Assembly (NCBI GenBank): GCA_020347085.1
Contig: CP070769.1
Span: 2,371,927 to 2,383,105 of the forward strand
Length of the DNA stretch: 11,179 nucleotides
Reading direction: 5' to 3'
Origin: Desulfobacterales bacterium
GTDB taxonomy: Bacteria; Desulfobacterota; Desulfobacteria; Desulfobacterales; C00003060
A program made the position numbers and the translations under genes. Position 1 is the first letter of the stretch; every line of letters starts with the position of its first letter. Shown here piece after piece: positions 1 to 6,331 of this stretch. The notes below the pieces were generated by a model. The model saw only the letters and a program-made list of their open reading frames with translations, ran no database searches and had not been told where the DNA came from.

Positions 1-89
1 AGACGGCTTACCTCTTGACACATAACTCAAATCTTTCCTAAACTCCTTTACGAAAAAGCCACTCCTTATCGGTTCAATTATCAGAAGCT

Positions 90-308
90 ATTTCAAAACC
101 TCATTGCGAGCCCATTGTTGGCGATTTTGCTAACAAGTTCTTTGCAAAACGAAGCGTGAAAATCGTAACTGTTTGAGGTCGTTAGCCCGAGTTTAGCGCA
201 AAGGTTGCGCCTGACGGCTTAAAAAGAGGCACTTCGTGCCCAATTTTAGTGGAGTGAGCTGAGAACTTGTCAAAAAGGCCAAACCGGCGAGAAAAGAGGT
301 TTTGAAAT
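90..308. repeat. Intergenic element with inverted ends (MITE-like or structured leader)
   Basis: The 13 bases at 90-102 (atttcaaaacctc) are the exact reverse complement of 296-308. Further in, 133-141 (acaagttct) pairs exactly with 262-270, with similar spacing on both arms (30 and 25 bases). The centre holds two tight hairpins: 196-210 (six-base arms gcgcaa/ttgcgc, three-base loop) and 228-240 (ggcac/gtgcc, three-base loop). No ORF fits inside and no target-site duplication is obvious at the ends. Nested symmetry over about 219 bp is what a non-autonomous mobile repeat would show; it could instead be a folded RNA leader of the downstream fabH-type gene, whose start lies 41 bp beyond the right end. 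The symmetry is seen directly; mobility is inferred. The rest of 1-348 holds nothing else I can support. Confidence 0.6.
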
Positions 309-348
309 CACTTCCAGTATTATATTCGATTATCAAGAGGTAAAAGCA

Positions 349-1350
349 ATGAGAATAGACCGCAAATCTGAAATTGCTGGGCTTGGTTTCAGTGTGCCTG
401 ACCGGATTGTGACAAACAAAGACCTGGAAGCATTAATGGATACAACTGATGAGTGGATAGTGAGTCGCTCGGGAATCCATGAGAGGCGCTGGGTTTCAGG
501 GGAAACTGGCACATCAGACCTTGCAATCGCGGCTTCTAGGCAGGCGATGGAAAGAGCGGGCGTCAATGCAAGAGAAATCGACATGGTCATAGCAGCGACG
601 ATCACCCCTGATTATTATTTTCCAGGAATTTCAGTGCAAATACAGGATCAGTTGGGAATGCATTCCATTGGTGCTTTTGATATCAGAGCGGCCTGTTCTG
701 GTTTTATTTATGCCCTATCCGTGGCAGATCAGTTTATCAAAACGGCTTACGCAAAAACGGTGCTGGTTGTAGGAGCTGAGGTTCAATCCACAGCCCTGAA
801 TGTATCGACCGAGGGGCGAGACATGGCCGTTCTTTTCGGGGATGGAGCCGGCGCTGCAGTGCTTCGAGCCGGACATAATGAGCGTTGTGTACTGTCCACG
901 CATTTGCATTCGCAGGGAAAATACCTCAAGGAATTGTGGTGTGAAGGCCCTGCTTCCAGATGTAACCCCAGGATATCCGAAGAAATGATTAATGAAGGGC
1001 GGCATTATCCCTCCATGAACGGTCGGGAGGTTTTTCGACAAGCAGTAACTCGTTTTCCAGAGGCAATCTGTGAAGCACTGGATGCAAATAGCCTGTCTAT
1101 AGATGATGTGGCATTGATAATTCCTCATCAGGCCAATTTGAGAATAAGCCAGGCTGTGGCCAAAAAATTAAGGATATCCATGGATCGGGTTTATAGTAAC
1201 ATTCAACGCTACGGTAATACCACGGCAGCCTCTATCCCAATCGCTCTTGCGGAAGCCTTGGATGAAGGAAAAATCAAGGAGGGTGATATCCTCATTTTGG
1301 CCGCATTTGGTGCTGGATTTACATGGGCATCTGCAGCGATTCGTTGGTAG
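349..1350 (+). CDS. fabH: 3-oxoacyl-ACP synthase III (FabH family)
   Basis: A 333-aa condensing enzyme of the FabH type, which joins an acyl-CoA starter to malonyl-ACP to begin fatty acid synthesis in the cytoplasm. The full Cys-His-Asn triad is visible: C116 in DIRAACSGF, H260 in IIPHQANLRI and N290 in YGNTTAASIP. W36 (DEWIVSRSGIHER) matches the CoA-binding region, FGDGAGA lies at 163-169, and the GAGFTW motif closes the C-terminus. An aagagg ribosome binding site (335-340) sits 8 bases before the ATG. The Cys-to-His distance (144 residues) is about 12 longer than I recall for E. coli FabH (C112, H244, N274), because the loop around residues 186-225 is enlarged. No acpP, fabD, fabG or plsX gene lies beside it, so it may use a non-standard starter or serve a specialised pathway. 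The family call is firm; the exact substrate is not known. Confidence 0.9.
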   Translation: MRIDRKSEIAGLGFSVPDRIVTNKDLEALMDTTDEWIVSRSGIHERRWVSGETGTSDLAIAASRQAMERAGVNAREIDMVIAATITPDYYFPGISVQIQDQLGMHSIGAFDIRAACSGFIYALSVADQFIKTAYAKTVLVVGAEVQSTALNVSTEGRDMAVLFGDGAGAAVLRAGHNERCVLSTHLHSQGKYLKELWCEGPASRCNPRISEEMINEGRHYPSMNGREVFRQAVTRFPEAICEALDANSLSIDDVALIIPHQANLRISQAVAKKLRISMDRVYSNIQRYGNTTAASIPIALAEALDEGKIKEGDILILAAFGAGFTWASAAIRW

Positions 1351-1358
1351 ATTAATAT

Positions 1359-1373
1359 AGAACCCATCTCAAA
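1359..1373 (+). repeat. 15-bp direct repeat, copy 1
   Basis: The 15 bases agaacccatctcaaa begin 8 bp after the fabH stop and recur exactly at 1929-1943, in the same orientation, just after the stop of the next gene. Copy 1 continues into a GC-rich tract (about 1380-1410, with gggttcagggcaaggcgcag) that copy 2 lacks. It looks like the end of an intergenic repeat family. That is inferred from only two copies here. Confidence 0.55.
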
Positions 1374-1475
1374 AATGTGGATCAGGGTTCAGGGCAAGGC
1401 GCAGGGTGGCGCCCAGTCATGCGGCAAGTCCTACTGATTGTCCCGTAGCCTTTTCCGTATAGAAAGGAAGAACAC

Positions 1476-1928
1476 ATGTCAAAATCTCTACATTTTCAAC
1501 TGGACAATTTGGCCGAGGTATTCATCAATTTTGATGCAGTACGTCAACTGGTGCGAGAGGAGCTAGGCTGTGCCTGCCCTGACGGGATATTTGAGGAGGT
1601 AACAGTTGGCTGCCCATCCATATTCGGTAGCCCGAACGTACCTTCATCGGTTCAGATTCTTGTAGGCCATCGGCTGCTCGTGTCTCTTGTACCTGTGCGT
1701 GACTTGAAGAACGTGGCGGAAGAAGCGAAGCATCTTCTTTTAAATGGCAGGGACATCCGTGACAGACACGCTCTGAACCGCTATCGACTGGTGCTGGTAG
1801 GCCGTGTCAGCAAGAGTGTACTAACCGAATTGGAGAAGGAAGCCGCCAATCTTGATGATCGAATGCATGTACATCTAGTTGAATCAGACAGGTCCATCGG
1901 TAACCCGGCCACAAGAGAACCTATCTAG
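1476..1928 (+). CDS. Hypothetical protein, 150 aa, with CxCP motif
   Basis: I do not recognise this family. The ORF opens with ATG behind a clear aaaggaag ribosome binding site (about 1463-1470), which supports it being a gene. No signal peptide or membrane segment is visible. Three cysteines cluster: C32 and C34 in ELGCACPDGIF and C46 in VGCPS. Hydrophobic strand-like stretches (QILVGHRLLVSLVPV, RLVLVGRV, MHVHLVE) alternate with charged helix-like segments, suggesting a small cytoplasmic alpha/beta domain. The cysteines could bind a metal or Fe-S cluster or be redox active, but that is speculation. It stands 125 bp after fabH and is bracketed by the 15-bp repeats. The last residues (about 138-150) read into repeat-like sequence, so the C-terminus may have been altered by insertion or duplication there. 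Confidence 0.7.
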   Translation: MSKSLHFQLDNLAEVFINFDAVRQLVREELGCACPDGIFEEVTVGCPSIFGSPNVPSSVQILVGHRLLVSLVPVRDLKNVAEEAKHLLLNGRDIRDRHALNRYRLVLVGRVSKSVLTELEKEAANLDDRMHVHLVESDRSIGNPATREPI

Positions 1929-1943
1929 AGAACCCATCTCAAA
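1929..1943 (+). repeat. 15-bp direct repeat, copy 2
   Basis: Exact second copy of agaacccatctcaaa, starting one base after the stop codon of the 150-aa gene. The 13 bases just before it (1914-1926, agagaacctatct) match 1927-1939 (agagaacccatct) with one mismatch, so a short tandem duplication spans the stop codon. Confidence 0.55.
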
Positions 1944-2238
1944 TGGCCTGTTGCATCCCCATATGGCCCTTCACCACTTTGTCCTCTCCAACGTAACCCC
2001 CCTTTTACCTTGCGGCCTCATCAAAAATACTGTCTTTTTCCTTAACAAATACAGTTTTTACCCCATTTCTTTTTTCAGGTTCCTGCGAAAGTTTTAGTAA
2101 GTCATCCACTATAGGAAATTGGACCGTTTTTAGATTCGTTCGCTGACCCGCAGTCCCGATGAATCGGGACAGGGAATACGTTCGCTTTTGCAGTTCAAAC
2201 TGTTTTGCAAACCATTCTAGACAAAGGAGGACAATACC
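1944..2238. other. Gene-free stretch before the 84-aa gene
   Basis: No credible ORF. The first part is C-rich (about 1960-2025), then T-rich (2024-2090). A weak A/T hairpin (actgt at 2029-2033 with acagt at 2051-2055, 17-base loop, followed by T runs) could act as a poor terminator for the upstream genes. A clean hairpin follows at 2153-2170. I see no convincing promoter for the downstream gene, although its strong ribosome binding site shows that it is meant to be translated. Confidence 0.5.
2153..2170. repeat. 7-bp hairpin with TGAA loop
   Basis: gtcccga (2153-2159) pairs perfectly with tcgggac (2164-2170) around a four-base tgaa loop. There is no T run after it on the plus strand, so it is not a standard intrinsic terminator. 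It may be part of a short palindromic repeat or a structure in the leader of the gene starting at 2239. Confidence 0.5.
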
Positions 2239-2493
2239 ATGTACGACAAGAAAGAATTATGTGAAAAGATCAGAGGAATCTACCCTGACCTCGGCGCATG
2301 CGGCATCGATGTGGACGTTGAGTATGATGAGTCAAAAAAGGCTTGGATTGTAGACCTGAAAAAGGACAACCATGAACTGAAGACACATCTGGAGCCTGAA
2401 GAAGCCGATCAGTGCATGGAGGGAAAACAGTGCGTCTCCCTCGGTCTGCAGGTTGCACAACTGAAAGCGAACATTGAAAGGATGCCAGGTTAA
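2239..2493 (+). CDS. Small hypothetical protein, 84 aa, four cysteines
   Basis: Unrecognised function. The start is well supported: a near-ideal aaaggagg site (2223-2230) lies 8 bases before the ATG. The protein is soluble and acidic, with no signal peptide or membrane segment. Residues 22-40 (GIDVDVEYDESKKAWIVDL) read as a beta hairpin, followed by an acidic helix-prone part (LEPEEADQCMEG) and a C-terminal helix (SLGLQVAQLKANIERM). Cysteines are at 8, 21, 59 and 65; C59 and C65 (CMEGKQC) could form a pair for metal binding or disulfide formation, which is speculative. It resembles small conserved proteins that I associate from memory with deltaproteobacteria, but I cannot name the family. 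It is convergent with mutL, with 26 bp between the stops and only a weak tgcaa/ttgca hairpin (about 2502-2514) in the gap. Confidence 0.75.
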   Translation: MYDKKELCEKIRGIYPDLGACGIDVDVEYDESKKAWIVDLKKDNHELKTHLEPEEADQCMEGKQCVSLGLQVAQLKANIERMPG

Positions 2494-2519
2494 GGGATTG
2501 ACTGCAACTTTTGCAAGCC

Positions 2520-4256
2520 CTAGACGATTCGTTTGAAATCCTTTTCGACCTCCCGAAGGCTTCGGTGAATATACGTTGGTCGACCGTGGGGACAATGGGA
2601 GGCATGTTCAAGCGTATCCAGTTGTTTTAACAGAACTTTCATCTGCTCTTGCGCAAGCTTTTGATTGGCCCTTATGGCACCGTGGCAGGCCATGATGGAT
2701 AGGCATTCGTCCACGCCTTGATCCAGGCCTGAGGCCAGACCCATCTCAGCTGCCTTTTCCACAATCTCCATGACCAGCGGCTTGATGGGTTTGCCAGCCA
2801 GTAACGCCGGAACAGACTTAATCCGGTAGGTCTTCCCTCCAAAGGGTTCTATCTCCAGGCCCATATCCCTCAGGTCCTTTAGCAGTGTCTTCAGGATGAT
2901 AGCTTCTCGATGCGTCAACTCTAAGGTCTCTGGTACCAGCAAACCCTGCATGGTAACAGCCGAGCGTCTGTAGGCAGCCTTTAAGGCTTCGAAAACCACA
3001 CGCTCATGGGCAGCATGCTGATCGATCAGAACCACACCATCTCCAGACTCGCAAACGATGTAGGTGTCGTGCAGCTGGCCGATGACCCTGAGCGAGGAAA
3101 AAGATTTTTCCGGCCAGAGGGGTGGCGTGGTTTTAGGTTCATGGCTAGGTTCCCGGAAGGTGGGTTCAGGTTTGGGCTCGCTGACGACCCCGCGAGATGG
3201 AGAAAGCCTATATCGGCTCGGTCTGTGCGCTGGTTTCATGGTGAGGGTTTGCCCCCATTTGGGACGATCGAATTTCTGCAGGCTTTCTGATACAGCCTTT
3301 TTAACCACATCATGGACCCCTTTTTGCGCTGCAAAGCGTACCGAGTTCTTTGTGGGATGAACGTTCACATCCACCTGATCATGGGGGAGGCTCACAAACA
3401 GAACCACCAGGGGAAACTTCCTTTTCATCAGGCGTCCTGCATAAGCTTCCATGATGGCATGGTCTAGCACCTTGTCCCGGACGAACCTCCCATTGACGTA
3501 AAGGTACAATCCACGTGAGGTCGTCCTCGCGACGCTGGGAGAGGCCACAAATCCCTGAACACCGACATTGCCAGTCTTGTTGCCCACTTTATACAAATGT
3601 CTCTCCAAATTTCCCCCCAACACATCGACTACCCGGTCAAGGGGGTCTCTGGTGGCAATCCAGTTCCCGAGGACTCTCCCGTTGTGTGAGAATTTGAAAT
3701 GGATACCAGGCCAGGAAAGGGCCGTGCGAGTCACCGCATCGCTGATATGGCCCATTTCGGTCTGCTCCGTCTTGAGGTACTTTCGTCTGGCAGGAGTATT
3801 GAAAAACAGACGATTCACCGAAATCATGGTTCCTACAGGAGCCCCGATCTCAGCAACTTCCTTAACTTTTCCGCCTGCAACTACGATTCGGGTCCCCGCC
3901 TCAGATGATGCTGCCCTAGTCACAATCTCCATCTCAGAGACAGAAGCAATACTTGGAAGAGCCTCCCCCCTGAAGCCGAGTGTGGCTATCGAAAAAAGAT
4001 CTTGCTCGTTGCGAACCTTGCTCGTCGCGTAGCGCTCTATGGACAGGAGTGCATCATCACGATCCATGCCTACGCCGTTGTCAGAGACTCGAATAAGGGC
4101 GCGCCCACCCTTCTTGATTTCCACCATTACCTTGGTGCTTTCGGCATCAATGGCATTCTCAATGAGTTCCTTTGCGACCGAGGCCGGACGCTCTACGACC
4201 TCGCCAGCAGCGATCTTGTTGGACAATACCTCGGGGAGAATTTTTATACGTGACAT
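2520..4256 (-). CDS. mutL: DNA mismatch repair protein MutL (endonuclease type)
   Basis: MutL couples mismatch recognition by MutS to strand removal. The N-terminal GHKL ATPase is complete: catalytic E33 and N34 in KELIENAIDA, DNGVGM from D59, GFRGEAL at 94-100, then the DNA-gyrase-like domain with VNVHPTK near 297-303. A proline-rich linker (about 340-385) leads to the C-terminal dimerisation domain. That domain has the nicking-endonuclease motifs DQHAAHERVVFE (412-423), ACHGAIR (523-529) and CPHGRP (555-560), which E. coli MutL lacks. This points to methyl-independent mismatch repair. I chose the ATG at 4256 (MSRIKILPE, 578 aa) because the family begins right there; the in-frame ATG at 4331 would add 25 unrelated residues and overlap the upstream gene. 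No strong ribosome binding site precedes 4256, so translation may depend on coupling. Last gene of the argS operon; mutS is not in view. Confidence 0.95.
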   Translation of the reverse strand: MSRIKILPEVLSNKIAAGEVVERPASVAKELIENAIDAESTKVMVEIKKGGRALIRVSDNGVGMDRDDALLSIERYATSKVRNEQDLFSIATLGFRGEALPSIASVSEMEIVTRAASSEAGTRIVVAGGKVKEVAEIGAPVGTMISVNRLFFNTPARRKYLKTEQTEMGHISDAVTRTALSWPGIHFKFSHNGRVLGNWIATRDPLDRVVDVLGGNLERHLYKVGNKTGNVGVQGFVASPSVARTTSRGLYLYVNGRFVRDKVLDHAIMEAYAGRLMKRKFPLVVLFVSLPHDQVDVNVHPTKNSVRFAAQKGVHDVVKKAVSESLQKFDRPKWGQTLTMKPAHRPSRYRLSPSRGVVSEPKPEPTFREPSHEPKTTPPLWPEKSFSSLRVIGQLHDTYIVCESGDGVVLIDQHAAHERVVFEALKAAYRRSAVTMQGLLVPETLELTHREAIILKTLLKDLRDMGLEIEPFGGKTYRIKSVPALLAGKPIKPLVMEIVEKAAEMGLASGLDQGVDECLSIMACHGAIRANQKLAQEQMKVLLKQLDTLEHASHCPHGRPTYIHRSLREVEKDFKRIV

Positions 4257-4290
4257 TTTGCAGGTTGAATTGGGTTCTGAGCCCTTTGTT

Positions 4291-4467
4291 TCAGTCCTTC
4301 TCTGAAAAAAAGCGCATAAGAAATTCTGCATCTTTTGGTGACAGGTTGAACTTTATGCAAGCCTTTTCGATAGCCTCGGTCAAACTCACATTCGGTTCAT
4401 ATTGAACCTTATCTGATATCCACTTTGTTGCCTTTCGCAGCTCTTCACCTTCTGGCTGAATGCTCAT
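4291..4467 (-). CDS. Small conserved-type protein, 58 aa, between gatA and mutL
   Basis: The frame is open back to 4584, but the likely start is the ATG at 4467 (MSIQPEGEELRKATKWISD), preceded by an agga-type ribosome binding site; the longer form would overlap the end of gatA with sequence of no obvious character. The protein is small, charged and helix-prone, with no membrane segment, and ends NLSPKDAEFLMRFFSEKD. From memory I associate similar short proteins with deltaproteobacterial genomes, where no function is known to me. It starts 73 bp after gatA and ends 34 bp before mutL in the same direction, so it should be co-transcribed. A regulatory or adaptor role for a neighbour is possible but unsupported. 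Confidence 0.65.
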   Translation of the reverse strand: MSIQPEGEELRKATKWISDKVQYEPNVSLTEAIEKACIKFNLSPKDAEFLMRFFSEKD

Positions 4468-4540
4468 GTTATCCTGCCTTTCTTGCTCCTGGGCTGTTTG
4501 TATGGTCACTCGTGATAGGAAGGTAACTTTCACAGAGTGC

Positions 4541-5998
4541 TCAGAGGTTGGGCCTTTGGGTATGGAAATTAGTTGCCTGTTCAAAATTGTACGCTACCTT
4601 CAACAGCTTTTCCTCGTCAAAGGGTTTGCTTAACACCTGCAGTCCGATCGGGAGTCCGTCCTTGCTGAGCCCGCACGGTACAGAAACTCCGGCAATTCCA
4701 GCTAAGCTGGACGGCAGAGTAAAAATATCTGACAAATACATGGCTAGGGGGTCGTCCAATTTCTCCCCCAACTTAAAGGCTGGCGTAGGAGCCACGGGCG
4801 CAAGCAATACGTCGCATGTTTCAAAGACTTGGTTAAAGTCTTGCATAATCAATGTTCGAACCTGGGAGGCCTTTCCATAGTAGGCATCGTAGTACCCTGC
4901 CGACAGGGCATAGGTTCCAATGATGATCCGTCGTTGGACCTCAGGTCCAAAGCCTTTTGACCGGGTGTCCCTATACATTTGTATCAATGCATCGGCCCCC
5001 TTGTCTCGAAACCCGTATCTAACCCCATCGTATCTGGCGAGGTTTGAGCTTGCCTCAGCAGGTGCGATCAAATAATAGACAGCCACAGCATATTCTGTAT
5101 GGGACAGGGAGACAGGCTTGCGGGTTGCCCCCAGGTCCTCAATAACCTTGATTGCAGCATAAACCGCTTGCGCCACGTCCTCGTCCAGCCCTTCAGCAAA
5201 ATACTCCTTTGGTATGCCAATCACCAGACTCTCTAAACCTGGTTCCAACGCCTTGGTATAGTCCGGAACTTCCCGAGGCACGGATGTTGAGTCATTGGGA
5301 TCATAGCCACAGATGGCATTCATGAGCATCGCACAATCTGTCACGTCTTTAGTAATCGGTCCGATCTGGTCCAGGGAGGAGGCAAATGCAACAAGGCCGA
5401 AACGGGAAACCAGTCCGTACGTCGGTTTCATACCCACAACCCCGCAATGACAAGCCGGCTGTCTGATGGACCCCCCTGTGTCGGTCCCAATCGCTCCGAT
5501 GCACTCATCAGCAGCCACGGCTGCTGCCGAACCTCCGCTGGAGCCCCCGGGAATCCGCGACAGATCCCAAGGGTTTCGTGTCGGCATAAAGGCGGAGTGT
5601 TCTGTAGAGGAACCCATGGCGAATTCATCCATGTTAGTTTTCCCAATAATGACGGCATGGGCCCCCTTCAATCTCTTTACAATAGAGCTGCTATAGCCTG
5701 GCGTGAAGTTTTCCAATATCTTAGATCCACAGGTCGTTCTGATTCCCTCTGTGCACAGAACATCCTTAATGGCTAGTGGAATACCTGTGAGTGGTCCCCC
5801 ATTGCCGTGCCTGATCATCTCGACTGCATCCGCAGCATCAGTCATGGCGCGGTCCTTGACCAACGTGATATAGGCTCCAACCCTATCTTCAACCTCTTCT
5901 ATGCGATCAAAAACCGCGGAGGTCAGCTCCACAGAAGTAATCTCTCCTTGCATCAGGAGTTCATGGGCTTCGTGTATAGTTAATCGGCACAACTCCAT
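4541..5998 (-). CDS. gatA: Glu/Asp-tRNA amidotransferase subunit A
   Basis: The amidase subunit of GatCAB. It hydrolyses glutamine and passes ammonia to GatB, which amidates Glu-tRNA(Gln) or Asp-tRNA(Asn). At 485 aa it is full length. The amidase-signature Ser-cisSer-Lys triad is visible: K78 (LAIKDV), S153 in the GGSSGGSAAA loop (151-160) and S177 in GTDTGGSIRQ. The N-terminal helix (TIHEAHELL) and the C-terminal GLPIGLQVL segment are typical. It starts 24 bp after gatC; the ribosome binding site is weak (an agaaag-like stretch), fitting translational coupling to gatC. gatB, needed for the complete enzyme, is not in this window. Confidence 0.96.
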   Translation of the reverse strand: MELCRLTIHEAHELLMQGEITSVELTSAVFDRIEEVEDRVGAYITLVKDRAMTDAADAVEMIRHGNGGPLTGIPLAIKDVLCTEGIRTTCGSKILENFTPGYSSSIVKRLKGAHAVIIGKTNMDEFAMGSSTEHSAFMPTRNPWDLSRIPGGSSGGSAAAVAADECIGAIGTDTGGSIRQPACHCGVVGMKPTYGLVSRFGLVAFASSLDQIGPITKDVTDCAMLMNAICGYDPNDSTSVPREVPDYTKALEPGLESLVIGIPKEYFAEGLDEDVAQAVYAAIKVIEDLGATRKPVSLSHTEYAVAVYYLIAPAEASSNLARYDGVRYGFRDKGADALIQMYRDTRSKGFGPEVQRRIIIGTYALSAGYYDAYYGKASQVRTLIMQDFNQVFETCDVLLAPVAPTPAFKLGEKLDDPLAMYLSDIFTLPSSLAGIAGVSVPCGLSKDGLPIGLQVLSKPFDEEKLLKVAYNFEQATNFHTQRPNL

Positions 5999-6022
5999 GT
6001 TTCTTACTTTCTATGGCAATAG

Positions 6023-6310
6023 TTACCCTATAACCTTTGGAACAAAAAAACTCCCGTCTTCGGCCAGTGGGGCATTTGCCAAAGCCCGATCCACCGGGAT
6101 CGACTCCTTGACTTCATCCTCACGAAACGCATTATTCATGAAAATAGCATGAGAGGTGGGAGGTACACCCTCGGTATTAACACGATTAAGCGTATCCATA
6201 TAGGCCAGGATGTCTCCCAGCTGCTTGGTATACAGTTCAATGGCCTGCTCATCAAGATTCAGCCGGGCCAGATTTGCCACATGGAGGACTTCTTCCCTGG
6301 TAATCTTCAT
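6023..6310 (-). CDS. gatC: Glu/Asp-tRNA amidotransferase subunit C
   Basis: A 95-aa protein of the usual GatC length. GatC wraps around the GatA-GatB interface and stabilises the complex. Family features are clear: the N-terminal ITREEVLHVANLARLNL helix, QLGDILAYMDTLNRVNTEGVPP in the middle, and the SFFVPKVIG ending typical of the C-terminus. An agaggt ribosome binding site lies about 10 bases before the ATG. It sits directly before gatA in the standard C-then-A order and 21 bp after the SPOR gene. Confidence 0.95.
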   Translation of the reverse strand: MKITREEVLHVANLARLNLDEQAIELYTKQLGDILAYMDTLNRVNTEGVPPTSHAIFMNNAFREDEVKESIPVDRALANAPLAEDGSFFVPKVIG

Positions 6311-6331
6311 GCCAACAAGTACCTCTGCTAT

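Noticed and set aside
15..44. Possible promoter with perfect ttgaca at 15-20 and taaact at 39-44
   Set aside because: The -10 matches only 4 of 6, the spacer is 18, and it lies 300 bp from fabH with the inverted-repeat element between; too weak to annotate.
302..326. ttgaaa at the right end of the inverted repeat with tatatt downstream, as an outward promoter for fabH
   Set aside because: The spacer is only 13 bases, outside the workable range for sigma-70 promoters.
715..1128. 137-codon minus-strand frame inside fabH
   Set aside because: Antisense shadow of a gene whose catalytic motifs are intact on the plus strand.
1879..2097. 72-codon plus-strand frame after the 150-aa gene
   Set aside because: Overlaps the upstream gene, has no ribosome binding site, and its product is low-complexity Phe/Leu/Pro-rich from C- and T-rich DNA.
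4257..4331. N-terminal 25-residue extension of MutL
   Set aside because: The conserved MutL start is at 4256; the extension lacks family similarity and overlaps the 58-aa gene.
4468..4584. Longer form of the 58-aa protein starting at 4584
   Set aside because: It would overlap the end of gatA by 44 bp and lacks a better ribosome binding site than the ATG at 4467.
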